From: Mycolicibacterium boenickei | GTDB taxonomy: Bacteria; Actinomycetota; Actinomycetes; Mycobacteriales; Mycobacteriaceae | Direction: 5' to 3' | Length of the DNA stretch: 64,000 nucleotides | Assembly (NCBI RefSeq): GCF_010731295.1 | Contig: NZ_AP022579.1 | Coordinates: forward strand, 806,001-870,000 | In this document: positions 12,094-21,114 of the stretch, piece after piece | Layout: each line of letters opens with the position of its first letter | Numbering within the stretch: position 1 is the first letter of the stretch | Notes under the pieces: model-generated | Seen by the model: the letters and a program-made list of their open reading frames with translations, nothing else | What the model was told of the DNA's origin: nothing | Databases searched by the model: none | Program-made: the position numbers and the translations under genes

Positions 12094-13224
12094 ATGGCAG
12101 AGCACATCGACCTATTGCTCGATGCTCGGCATATCAATCAGAGCGGTATCGGTACATATATCCGGACCGAGTTGCCGACCGTAGAAAAGACGCTGGCCCA
12201 GCAAGGACTTTCGTTCGGTGTACTGGTCGACGAGGGCAAAGCGCCACCACTGGACGACAGCACGACAGTGGCATTCGCTCGTCCGTCCAACGCGGGGATG
12301 TACTCGACGAGTGAGCAGCAGGTGTGGCGCCACGCCTTGAAAAGGCTTCGGCCGAGGGCACTGTGGTTGCCGCACTACCCTTTTCCGCTTTCCATCCTCG
12401 GCCCTGGCAACAAACACACGAAACTCTTTGTCACGATTCACGACATCTTGCACCTCCAGCCGCAGAGCGTCTCGGGCAAGGGATTCGCCTACCGCGCATA
12501 CGCGCGCGCGATGATCACGATGGATGCGCGCCGATGCAGCAAGATCTTCACACCTTCACGGGCAACGGCGGATGCGCTGGCCGCTGTATCGCCAAAAGCG
12601 CAAACCGTGGTGACGCCGATCCCGGTAGGCGAGGCCTGGCTCACCCCTGCGGACACCGCTTTTACACCTATCGACGGCAGGTACGTCCTCTTCGTCGGCA
12701 ATGCCAAATGGCACAAGAACCTTCCGGTCCTGTTCGAGGCGTTTCGAGAGATCGCCTCGGAGATCCCGCAAAAGCTGGTGATCGCGGGCGCAGGCGAGTC
12801 GGTCCGCAACTTCGATGACCGCCTTGCGGGCTACGCGACCGAGCTGGCCGACCGGGTTCAGATGATCGGGCGATTGGACTTCGAGACGCTTCGGGCGATG
12901 GTCGCAGGCGCAGATCTTTTGGTGATGCCGTCCCTGTACGAGGGCGCCGGGTTGCCTCCGCTCGAGGCGATGGCCTCCCACACAGCCGTTCTGGCATCGA
13001 GTATCCCGTCGTTGCGGGAAACGTGTGGCAACGGCGCCGAGTACTTCGACCCTTACGACTATCGAACACTGGCCGAGCTTCTCCGCACATTCTGTCGCGA
13101 CGACACCGCCAGGTCAGGTTTGGTCGACCGGGGGTGGGCCCACGTGAACAGCAGGCAGTCTCAGATCAAGTCCACAACCGCGGCGGACACCATATGCGCG
13201 GAGCTTCTCGGGGCAGGGCGGTGA
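12094..13224 (+). CDS. Glycosyltransferase family 4, first EPS gene
   Basis: 376-aa GT-B fold glycosyltransferase. The N-terminus (LLLDARHINQSGIGTYIR) resembles mannosyltransferases of the RfaB/WbaZ type. The C-terminal donor domain has YVLFVGNAKWHKNLPVLFEA and the family motif PSLYEGAGLPPLEAMA with its two glutamates. It probably adds a nucleotide-activated sugar to a lipid-linked repeat unit on the cytoplasmic face. Its stop overlaps the start of the following beta-helix gene (GTGA). Sequence here looks less GC-rich than the flanking core genes, as in the rest of the EPS region. Confidence 0.88.
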   Translation: MAEHIDLLLDARHINQSGIGTYIRTELPTVEKTLAQQGLSFGVLVDEGKAPPLDDSTTVAFARPSNAGMYSTSEQQVWRHALKRLRPRALWLPHYPFPLSILGPGNKHTKLFVTIHDILHLQPQSVSGKGFAYRAYARAMITMDARRCSKIFTPSRATADALAAVSPKAQTVVTPIPVGEAWLTPADTAFTPIDGRYVLFVGNAKWHKNLPVLFEAFREIASEIPQKLVIAGAGESVRNFDDRLAGYATELADRVQMIGRLDFETLRAMVAGADLLVMPSLYEGAGLPPLEAMASHTAVLASSIPSLRETCGNGAEYFDPYDYRTLAELLRTFCRDDTARSGLVDRGWAHVNSRQSQIKSTTAADTICAELLGAGR

Positions 13225-14774
13225 GTATTCCCCGGCGGTCGGTGCTCTCAGTACTGCCGGTCCTCACGGCGATGGCGGGTTTGGCGCCCAGAGCCTCCGC
13301 AGTGCGGTCCATCGTCGACGTGCGTGATTTCGGCGCCAAAGGTGACGGCAGCACAGATGATTCAGCCGCGATCCAAGCCGCTGTCCGGGCATTGAGGTCA
13401 GGCGCGACGTTGCACTTTCCGAAGGGAAGCTATCGCTTCGCCGCACCGAACCCGGAGGGCGGGGCCGCTGTGTCCATCACCGGAATCTCGCACGTGGACA
13501 TCAAATTCGACACCGGCGCTGAACTTCTCATGGACAACCTCGATGACGGCGTCGGAGCGGGCCACGCAATCCTGATACAAGGTCCAGCGTCGCACATCAG
13601 TCTGGATAGCGTGAGACTGCGGTGGGCGACAAAAGCACCGCGATCGCTGGGTGACGGCATACGGATCGTCGGCTATCCCGCGAAAATCACCGACGATCCA
13701 CCTGCGGGCTGGAGCGGCCCGCCGGCACCGGTCAACGACATCCGTATCGCCGACTGTGAGGTTGGCTCCAGTCCGCAGGCCGGTGTCATCCTCATGGGCG
13801 TTTCCAATATCAAGGTGACCAACCTGCGTGTGTATGACACCGCGGCCGATGGGCTGCACTTCAATGCGTGTCGGCGCGCCAACGTCGACGGCTATACGGT
13901 CACAGACAACGGGGACGACGGCTTGGCATTGGTCACCTATTATTCCGACCGCCCAACCTACGACAGCGCCGCACAGACCTTCGCATTCCCTGAACTGACC
14001 GCCTGGTCCAATACTGATTTCACGATCACAAACATCACTGTTTCGGGCGGGCGGGCCAACGGCGTCCGATTCGCAGGCGCCGATGGCGTCACGCTCCGCG
14101 ACCTGACCGTGGCTGGAAAACAAACCGGTGCAGGCATTGTCGTCGATTCGACCGCGGATATCGACTCCGGCGCAGATTGGCGATATCTGGCGTCGCGCGG
14201 CCTGCGACTTGAGCACATCACTGTTGCCGACTGCGAAATGGGCATCCAACTGCTGGCACGGCCGGGAGCCGACGGCGACCGCAAGTTCACCGATTTCGGC
14301 ATCTCCGCAGCCGACGTGAACATCCGTAGTTGCAGCAACTGGGCCGTCCGAGCGGAGTCGCTGACATCCCAACCGGTCAGTGGACTACGGCTCGACAATT
14401 GCACTGTTGACGCCACCTCGACGACGGGCGGAAACGGTGGCATTGGCCTGGGCAACACCCAGAATCTGAGCTTCGGCAAGATTTCGGTAACGCATTCTCA
14501 GCCAGTCGTCACCTTCAGCGCCTCCGACACAAGAAACCTCTCGATCTCCGCGCTGAATTTGTCGGTTACGCAAACCGACGGGGTACAAGACGACTCGACG
14601 CCGAGCGCACTTTTCGACAACTGTGAAGGCGCGATCAATGCAATGCATGTCAATTGGCCACAGGCCCCTGAGACCTGGACACCGGTTCACATCACGGCAA
14701 AGGCACAACCGGTGGCAATCCGGAAGCTCTCGGTGAAGCCGAGCTCAATCATCGAACACATGCGTACGGTGTAG
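13221..14774 (+). CDS. Exported right-handed beta-helix protein (pectate-lyase-3 type)
   Basis: 517 aa. The N-terminus SIPRRSVLSVLPVLTAMAG has twin arginines before a hydrophobic segment, so Tat export is possible. Then VDVRDFGAKGDGSTDDSAAI is the signature start of the pectate-lyase-3/GH28-like beta-helix fold, and many short beta-turn repeats follow. It may be a lyase, hydrolase or epimerase acting on the exopolysaccharide. A close paralogue lies on the opposite strand at 16877-18472. The GTG start overlaps the preceding stop. Confidence 0.82.
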   Translation: MSIPRRSVLSVLPVLTAMAGLAPRASAVRSIVDVRDFGAKGDGSTDDSAAIQAAVRALRSGATLHFPKGSYRFAAPNPEGGAAVSITGISHVDIKFDTGAELLMDNLDDGVGAGHAILIQGPASHISLDSVRLRWATKAPRSLGDGIRIVGYPAKITDDPPAGWSGPPAPVNDIRIADCEVGSSPQAGVILMGVSNIKVTNLRVYDTAADGLHFNACRRANVDGYTVTDNGDDGLALVTYYSDRPTYDSAAQTFAFPELTAWSNTDFTITNITVSGGRANGVRFAGADGVTLRDLTVAGKQTGAGIVVDSTADIDSGADWRYLASRGLRLEHITVADCEMGIQLLARPGADGDRKFTDFGISAADVNIRSCSNWAVRAESLTSQPVSGLRLDNCTVDATSTTGGNGGIGLGNTQNLSFGKISVTHSQPVVTFSASDTRNLSISALNLSVTQTDGVQDDSTPSALFDNCEGAINAMHVNWPQAPETWTPVHITAKAQPVAIRKLSVKPSSIIEHMRTV

Positions 14775-14807
14775 GACCTGCTGGCCGCACCTGACGGAGA
14801 GGGACCC

Positions 14808-15749
14808 ATGGCACAACAGAGCATCCGCAAAGCCGTCATTCCCGCGGCCGGTATCGGTTCGCGCCTGCTGCCGCTGACCAAGGCCATTCCCAAGGAGATG
14901 CTGCCGGTCGGCGACAAGCCGGTCATCGAGCACACTGTGCGTGAGCTCGTCAACTCCGGCATCACCGACATCACGATCGTGGTTTCTGGTGGAAAGAACC
15001 TGATAGAGGAACACTTTCGCCCCAACACCACACTCGTCGACCAACTTCGCGCGGACGGCAAGGACGCGTATGCCGACGCCGTCGAGGAGGTCGGGGAACT
15101 GTCCGCGCGGGGACACATCACGTACCTCCACCAGCACGGTCCGTACGGCAATGGCACTCCGGTGCTCAACGCCTCTCGATCTTTCGGTGGCGAGCCGGTC
15201 CTGGTGCTCTGGCCAGACGACGTGTTCGTCGCCGAAGTGCCTCGGGCCCAGCAGCTGATCCACGCCTATGAGCAGACATCGTCCCCGGTGCTGGCATTGA
15301 TGCCGATGGCCCCGGAAGATTCACGCCGGTACGGAGTGCCGGTCATCAAGGAGGATCGGGATGGCGGCCTCCTGCGGATCAGTGGAATCGTCGAGAAACC
15401 CCAACCGAACGAGGCCCCTTCCAACTACGCCGCGATTGGTGGCTACGTCATCACACCGGGCGTCGTCGACGAACTGGCTGAACAAACCAGACGCTGGCAT
15501 GAGGGTACCCAGACCGGCGAGATCTACCTCACCGACTCGATCAACGCCTACGCCAAAGACCATGCCGTCTACGGCCAAGTCATCCAGGGCCACTGGTGCG
15601 ATACAGGCAATCCGTCCGATTACCTGGTCGCCCAGTTCGCTTTCGCCCTGGCCCACCCCGAATACGGTCCGGTGCTCCGCGATCTCGCCAGCCAGCTCGA
15701 GGGTCCACTGCTTCATACGATTGCGCACGAGATCGGAGGCGACAGGTGA
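14808..15749 (+). CDS. galU: UTP-glucose-1-phosphate uridylyltransferase
   Basis: Makes UDP-glucose from UTP and glucose-1-phosphate. 313 aa with the nucleotide-binding signature GIGSRLLPLTKAIPKEM, then KPVIEHTVRELVNSG and LVLWPDDVFV, and a C-terminal KGHWCDTGNP-type segment (QGHWCDTGNPSDYL). The GGAGAGGGACC ahead of the ATG is a good ribosome binding site. Placed inside the EPS genes it probably supplies UDP-glucose or derived donors for the polymer. A second housekeeping galU may exist elsewhere. Confidence 0.95.
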   Translation: MAQQSIRKAVIPAAGIGSRLLPLTKAIPKEMLPVGDKPVIEHTVRELVNSGITDITIVVSGGKNLIEEHFRPNTTLVDQLRADGKDAYADAVEEVGELSARGHITYLHQHGPYGNGTPVLNASRSFGGEPVLVLWPDDVFVAEVPRAQQLIHAYEQTSSPVLALMPMAPEDSRRYGVPVIKEDRDGGLLRISGIVEKPQPNEAPSNYAAIGGYVITPGVVDELAEQTRRWHEGTQTGEIYLTDSINAYAKDHAVYGQVIQGHWCDTGNPSDYLVAQFAFALAHPEYGPVLRDLASQLEGPLLHTIAHEIGGDR

Positions 15750-16858
15750 TGTCGGACAGCAGGATCGCCATAGTCCACGAACGCTTCACCGAGATCGCCG
15801 GGTCGGAGAACGTCGTCGAACAACTAGCACTGCAATGGCCTGACGCAGAGGTCTTTGCGGCTATCACCAAGCCTGGCAGCATCCCGGACGGCATCACGCA
15901 CCCTCCGCATGCGACGTGGCTGAACTACGGCTATCGCCTTCTCGGACAGCGCTCCTATGCGCCGTTGGCGCCACTGATACCAGCAGCGTTCCGGCACATG
16001 GATCTTCACGACTTCGACGTCGTGGTGGTGAGCCATCACGCCTTTGCCACCCAGGCAGTCTTCGCCACGGATGCTCCGGTGATCGCATACGTGCACAGCC
16101 CTGCTCGATGGGCATGGGAACCGTCGATGCGGGCCCAAGAAGCCGGAGGGCCGGCGGGCGCCGCAGCGCTCGCCGTGCTCGGCCGGATAGCGAAAAAGGG
16201 CGAGAGCGCAGCTGCCCCCAAGTTGCGCCGCATCGTCGCCAACTCGACGGCCGTCGCTCAGCGAATTACCGAGTGGTGGAACCGGGAATCGACTGTCGTG
16301 CACCCGCCGGTCGACACTGACGGATTCACCCCGGATCCATCGGTCGAACGGGAGGATTTCTTCCTCCTCGCGGGCAGGCTCGTGCCATACAAGCGACCAG
16401 ATCTCGCTATTGCCGCAGCCACCAAAGCCGGTGTGCGACTGATAGTCGCCGGCGACGGACGATCGATGAAGCAATGCCAGGATCTGGCCGGTCCGAACGT
16501 GACATTTCTGGGCCGGGTCACTCATGACGAGTTGCTCAGTTTGCACCGGCGAGCGCGCGCATTGCTCATGCCCGGTATCGAGGACTTCGGGATCGTCCCG
16601 GTGGAGTCGATGGCAACCGGAACCCCCGTGATCGCACTCGGGGCGGGGGGCGCACTCGACAGCGTTGTCCCCGGGTCGACGGGTGTGCTGGTCCCGCTGG
16701 GCAGCGATCCGGAGGTCATTGATGGATTCGTCTCGGCCATAAAGGCTTTCGACCCGTCAGCATACGACGGGTCTCGCATCCGGCAGTGGGCCGAAGGATT
16801 TTCCGAAGCCAACTTCCGCGCGAAGATGCAGACAGTTTTAGACGAAGTACTGGGGTGA
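15749..16858 (+). CDS. Glycosyltransferase family 4, second EPS gene
   Basis: 369 aa; the ATG overlaps the galU stop (TGATG). The N-terminus IAIVHERFTEIAGSENVVEQ and YVHSPARWAWEPSMRA resemble GT4 mannosyl- or rhamnosyltransferases. The donor domain shows LAGRLVPYKRPDLAIAAA, FLGRVTHDEL and MPGIEDFGIVPVESMA, the usual E-x7-E region. It should act in the cytoplasm on a polyprenyl-linked precursor. It ends 18 bases before the convergent beta-helix gene. Donor and acceptor are not known. Confidence 0.88.
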   Translation: MSDSRIAIVHERFTEIAGSENVVEQLALQWPDAEVFAAITKPGSIPDGITHPPHATWLNYGYRLLGQRSYAPLAPLIPAAFRHMDLHDFDVVVVSHHAFATQAVFATDAPVIAYVHSPARWAWEPSMRAQEAGGPAGAAALAVLGRIAKKGESAAAPKLRRIVANSTAVAQRITEWWNRESTVVHPPVDTDGFTPDPSVEREDFFLLAGRLVPYKRPDLAIAAATKAGVRLIVAGDGRSMKQCQDLAGPNVTFLGRVTHDELLSLHRRARALLMPGIEDFGIVPVESMATGTPVIALGAGGALDSVVPGSTGVLVPLGSDPEVIDGFVSAIKAFDPSAYDGSRIRQWAEGFSEANFRAKMQTVLDEVLG

Positions 16859-16876
16859 CGAACCGTTCCGTCGGTC

Positions 16877-18472
16877 CTAGCCCACACCCATATGGTTGAC
16901 GACCGAATCCGGCGTCACTGACAGTTTCCGAATGGCCAGTGAGTGCGCCTTGAAAGTCTCGGCGGTGAACTGCACCGGGACCCACGTCTCGGGGGCTTGA
17001 GGCCAACTCACGTCCATCGCATTGATCGTGCCATCGCTGTTATCGAAGTACGCACAAGGTATCGAGTCGTCATCCGCCTCGTTCGTCTGGTCTATCGAGA
17101 GCTTCACGGCGCCGACGTTCAGCCGGTGTGAGTTCTCCGCCAGGAACACGACGGCGAGTTGAGCATGAGTGACGAAAACCTTGTCGATGTTCAGATCGTG
17201 AGTGTTGCCGAAACCTACGCCACCATTTCCCTCTGATATCGATGTTGCAGCGACATCACATCCGGAGAGCTCGAAGCCTGTGACAGGCCGTGTGGTCAGT
17301 GATTCGACACGCACGGCCCAGTTCGTGCAGTTACGTATGCCCACGTCGCTCACGGCCACGTCAAAATCGGTGAAACGATTGTCCCCTTTTGGATCTGGAC
17401 GCCCCAGCAGGTGGATACCCAACTCACAATCAGCGACGGTGACGTCTTCGAGTCGCACGCCGCGGGATGCCACGTGCAGCCACTCGCTTTCGGATGTGAT
17501 CTGCGCCGTCGAGTCGACCATGACGCCGGCACCTGATCGCTTGCCTGTCACGTCGACCCTGCGCAGGAGCACTCGGTTCGCGCCTGAAAGCCGAACGCCG
17601 TTAGCCCGACCGCCGGCAACTCTGACATCAGTGACTTCGAAATCCGAGTTCGACCAGTCCGTCAGGTCAGGGAACGCGAACGTCTGCGCATCCCCGTCGA
17701 ACGTGGGTCGATCGGAATATTCCGTAACCAAGGCAAGACCATCGTCTCCGTTGTCGGTCGCGGTATGGCGGCTGACGCTGGCGCGTCGGCATGCGTTGAA
17801 ATGCAATCCGTCGGCCGCCGTCTCATGTGCTTGAAGATTGGTGACATCGATATCGGAAACGCCGACGAGAATGACACCTGCCTGCGGGCTGGACCGGACC
17901 TCACAGTCGGACAGGACCACGTTGCTGACCGGTGCGGGCGAACCGAGCCACCCGTGGAGCACGCTGCTCAATCCCGTCGGATAACCGACGATCCTGATGC
18001 CGTCACCCAATGAGCGCGGCGGCCGAGACGCCCATCGAATCTTCACCTTGCGCAACGTGATACGCGAAGCCGGACCGCGAATCAGGACTCCGTGGCTGGT
18101 ACCGGTGGCCTCTTCCTCGTCGATGTTGTCCATGACAAGTTCCGCGTTGCCATCGAACTCGATGGCAACATCCGACATTCCGGTGATCGATATCGCCGCC
18201 TCCCCGCTGGGGTACTGCTCGGCGAATCTGTACTTCCCGTTCGGGAAGTACAGAGTGTCGCCCGCCCGCAACGCTTTGACCGCGGCCTGGATGGCAGCTG
18301 AATCGTCGGTCTTGCCGTCTCCCGTTGCGCCATAGTCACGCACGTTGATCGAAGGTGCCTTTGTTGCCCGCGTGCACCCCGCCAATCCCGCCAGGACTAT
18401 CGCTGACAATGCAGACCGTCGTGAAATACTCACAGCGCACCGGCAAGACGCGCGTGACGGCAAAAACCGCAT
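16877..18472 (-). CDS. Beta-helix lipoprotein, paralogue of the 13.2-kb gene
   Basis: 531 aa from the ATG at 18472, which has GGGGAGGGG about 11 bases upstream; a GTG at 18433 would give 518 aa, matching its paralogue. The leader SISRRSALSAIVLAGLAGC ends in a lipobox, so the protein should be lipid-anchored, unlike the paralogue. INVRDYGATGDGKTDDSAAI opens the pectate-lyase-3-type beta-helix. Long stretches match the other copy nearly residue for residue (RSLGDGIRIVGYP, SSPQAGVIL, DGLHFNACRRA). Probably a polymer-modifying or polymer-binding protein; chemistry unknown. Confidence 0.82.
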   Translation of the reverse strand: MRFLPSRASCRCAVSISRRSALSAIVLAGLAGCTRATKAPSINVRDYGATGDGKTDDSAAIQAAVKALRAGDTLYFPNGKYRFAEQYPSGEAAISITGMSDVAIEFDGNAELVMDNIDEEEATGTSHGVLIRGPASRITLRKVKIRWASRPPRSLGDGIRIVGYPTGLSSVLHGWLGSPAPVSNVVLSDCEVRSSPQAGVILVGVSDIDVTNLQAHETAADGLHFNACRRASVSRHTATDNGDDGLALVTEYSDRPTFDGDAQTFAFPDLTDWSNSDFEVTDVRVAGGRANGVRLSGANRVLLRRVDVTGKRSGAGVMVDSTAQITSESEWLHVASRGVRLEDVTVADCELGIHLLGRPDPKGDNRFTDFDVAVSDVGIRNCTNWAVRVESLTTRPVTGFELSGCDVAATSISEGNGGVGFGNTHDLNIDKVFVTHAQLAVVFLAENSHRLNVGAVKLSIDQTNEADDDSIPCAYFDNSDGTINAMDVSWPQAPETWVPVQFTAETFKAHSLAIRKLSVTPDSVVNHMGVG

Positions 18473-18551
18473 TTCATCACGGACCCCTCCCCGTCAAAAA
18501 CAGTGTCGCATCTACTCATCTCATAATGCGGTCGCACGGAGAGATCCGGTC

Positions 18552-19889
18552 CTAGTCCGAGGTACCGGCAACTGCGCTTATTCGGGCGTCTGAGATGGAT
18601 TTCCTCCCAAATGGCCACCGAGCTGCCAGCACAGCGCAGGCCAGGGTCGACAACAAGAGGAATATTACGAAGCCGTAGCTCACAATCTGGATACGCCACA
18701 CCTCGGCGAAGCAATAGGCCAGGACACCGCCAGAAGCGGCGATCACGACGTTGTACCGGACAATCTTGGCCAGCAGAAATCCACACAACCCGTAAAGCAG
18801 GAAGGTGTAGTACCAGCCCCATGCCCCGAAGTCTGAATAAATATCCGCGAAAACGGAATTGGTGAAGAAGCTGGACCCGAACGATGCCGAGTAGCCGTAC
18901 ACCTCGGCGCCTTTCCAGCTGTTGTCCTTGGTCACTTTGTTGAACTGGAGGAAGGTGGGTTCGATCGCGTTGATCGAGTCGACCGGATCGCCGTCCTTCT
19001 CCCAGGACCCCTCCATGATCGCGCCCGACGCACCCAGCTGCACTTGAGCCGGTACCGAAAGATATGCGCCCATCTGGAAGAAGTTCATCGCGATCGGGCT
19101 CGTAACCCCGACATCGCGGTAGTAGTTGGCATTGCGGAAGTAATTGAGCACAGCCAAGAGTGAGAATCCCACCAGCAGGATCGCAATGATCGCCATCCAT
19201 CGGCGTCGCCGCGCACCGGGACGCCGGGAGGGTACCGCCGTCTTTGCCCATATCACCAGGTAGACGACAGCTGCCATCAACAAGGAGAGCCGGCTGGAAA
19301 TCACCGCGTCCAAGAACAGCAGGAGTACGCCGGCCACCATCAGGGGCCACCGGACGGTCTTCTTCCTCCACAGGTAAACACCCAGCGGTGCCGCGAGAAT
19401 CGGCGCATAACGGAGTGTTCCGATACCAGCAGACTGGGATATCGACTGGCTGAACGCATTTGCTTGCTGAGAGCCCAGCGCACCAAGGATCGACGTAGCG
19501 CTCGCGATCTGGACATAGGTGTAGCCGACACCGACCAGAGAGATCGCCAGTATCAAGAGGAAATAGCGCTTCTCGAATTGCGGGGTGGACGTCGTCTCCA
19601 TCACCTTCGAAGTCGGTGGCCGACCCGCTGATCCGATCCGCCATCCGATGGTGGCTACCGCGACCATCGTGGCATACCAGATCACCAATAAGACAATGCC
19701 TTTCGGTTCAACTGGAGACGGATCTGGCCATCCGGCGAGCTTCTCGAACGGCCCGCTCCGAAATGCGCGGTTCCGCCATGCAGCCAGTGCCGACCACGCG
19801 ACGAAAGACATCGTGACGGGAACCAATATGAACAGGCCCGGGGTAAACCACGGAGGCATCGGTGCCTTCCGATGCCGACTCGGAGTCAC
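18552..19889 (-). CDS. Polytopic membrane protein, Wzy-like polysaccharide polymerase
   Basis: About 445 aa with roughly ten hydrophobic helices (for example FILVPVTMSFVAWSALAAW, LMVAGVLLLFLDAV, YTFLLYGLCGFLLA) and a large external loop (about residues 270-350). This is the layout of O-antigen/repeat-unit polymerases. The assignment rests on topology and on being next to Wzx- and Wzz-like genes, because Wzy proteins share little sequence. A GTG at 19889 is chosen since GGAG lies 9 bases upstream; the frame is open further and an ATG at 19931 is the alternative. Confidence 0.65.
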   Translation of the reverse strand: MTPSRHRKAPMPPWFTPGLFILVPVTMSFVAWSALAAWRNRAFRSGPFEKLAGWPDPSPVEPKGIVLLVIWYATMVAVATIGWRIGSAGRPPTSKVMETTSTPQFEKRYFLLILAISLVGVGYTYVQIASATSILGALGSQQANAFSQSISQSAGIGTLRYAPILAAPLGVYLWRKKTVRWPLMVAGVLLLFLDAVISSRLSLLMAAVVYLVIWAKTAVPSRRPGARRRRWMAIIAILLVGFSLLAVLNYFRNANYYRDVGVTSPIAMNFFQMGAYLSVPAQVQLGASGAIMEGSWEKDGDPVDSINAIEPTFLQFNKVTKDNSWKGAEVYGYSASFGSSFFTNSVFADIYSDFGAWGWYYTFLLYGLCGFLLAKIVRYNVVIAASGGVLAYCFAEVWRIQIVSYGFVIFLLLSTLACAVLAARWPFGRKSISDARISAVAGTSD

Positions 19890-19908
19890 TGAAACCGACT
19901 CCGTCTCG

Positions 19909-21114
19909 CTAAGCAGCACCACTGCCGCCATCTGTGGACCGCCGGCCGTTGCGCAGTCGGCGGGCGGCCACGTCGACAACTCCCTCGAAGTCGGGGACGT
20001 ATCTGCGCGCCACGGTCCGGTAAAGGATCCCGGTGAAGATCTCGGCGATGACGAAGGAGAGGAATATCGCGATGGTCGAGTGCCAGATGAACAGGAATCC
20101 CAATCCGAGTGCAAGGTAGACCAATGTGCTCACCACACGGCCCCAGAAAACCGCCGTGGTCTCCCCCGCTGCGCGCAGAGCCGCGAACGGAACCGTGGAG
20201 AGGAGCATCAAGCCCTTCCAGACGCAGGCGAGCAACAGGGCGACCACGCCGACGTTGCTCCAGGCCGGTCCGAAAACGAGCTGTCCGAATCCACCGAACG
20301 CAGCGACAAGGACTGCCACCAACCCGAGCAGGAATATCACTCCGACAATTGCGGCCTCGCGTTTGTTCGCCCGCGCGAGAAGTCGATATCTGCCGTACGA
20401 GATGATCGGCTCGAGCGCACCAGACACCGTCGAGATGACTCGAAATGCCACCGAAGAAGCCGGCCCCATCGCGTACAACACGACCGACGTCATCGCCGGC
20501 ATGACGGCACCGACAACCGCAGTTTCCGCAGTGACCCAACTCGCCTTGCCGATGTCAGGCGGCATGCCCGAACGCCCGAACTGCGTCCGCGGCAGGTACC
20601 GCATCAGTATCGCGGCGACGGCGCCCACCGCCAGAACCCGAACACTGTGTCCGCTGTGTTGGACCGCCAGCACGAGCGCGATCACGCCAGAGATGATCAG
20701 AATCGTGGAGGCCACCGCTTCCCGCCGCCACCTGCCGCTGACCATCCCGATCGAGCGGCCCACCAGCATGCCGGTCATCAGCCCGGTTGCACTGAGCATC
20801 AACACGACCGGCGACGAGACCGTCGGGCCGAAGATGAGCAAGGCGCCTGCCCCTAGGCTCAACAACGCGATCCACACGGGCAGACAGAAGTCCTGATCCG
20901 CGCCGGGGGTAGCGAGTCGCCCTTCGATGATGAACGCGTTGATCAACTGCGCCACGTATACGCCGACCGTCAACGCGACGGCAAGGAAACCCTGCACCTC
21001 GATCGGGGCGATTCGGGCGTACACGGCGATGAATATCGCGGGGAAGATGTTCAACCCCAGGCCGGCGATAACCTGCACCACCGCATGCAAAGCCCGGCTT
21101 TCAGACAATGGCAT
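19909..21114 (-). CDS. Polysaccharide flippase, Wzx/MATE-like
   Basis: 401 aa, almost entirely membrane helices (about 12), starting MPLSESRALHAVVQVIAG with NIFPAIFIAVYARIAPIEVQ in the first helices. This is the pattern of polysaccharide-export (Wzx/MVF) flippases, which turn polyprenyl-linked repeat units to the outer face. The start overlaps the Wzz/Wzc-like gene by 14 bases and the polymerase gene follows, so the export genes form one operon. Called from topology and context. Confidence 0.72.
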   Translation of the reverse strand: MPLSESRALHAVVQVIAGLGLNIFPAIFIAVYARIAPIEVQGFLAVALTVGVYVAQLINAFIIEGRLATPGADQDFCLPVWIALLSLGAGALLIFGPTVSSPVVLMLSATGLMTGMLVGRSIGMVSGRWRREAVASTILIISGVIALVLAVQHSGHSVRVLAVGAVAAILMRYLPRTQFGRSGMPPDIGKASWVTAETAVVGAVMPAMTSVVLYAMGPASSVAFRVISTVSGALEPIISYGRYRLLARANKREAAIVGVIFLLGLVAVLVAAFGGFGQLVFGPAWSNVGVVALLLACVWKGLMLLSTVPFAALRAAGETTAVFWGRVVSTLVYLALGLGFLFIWHSTIAIFLSFVIAEIFTGILYRTVARRYVPDFEGVVDVAARRLRNGRRSTDGGSGAA

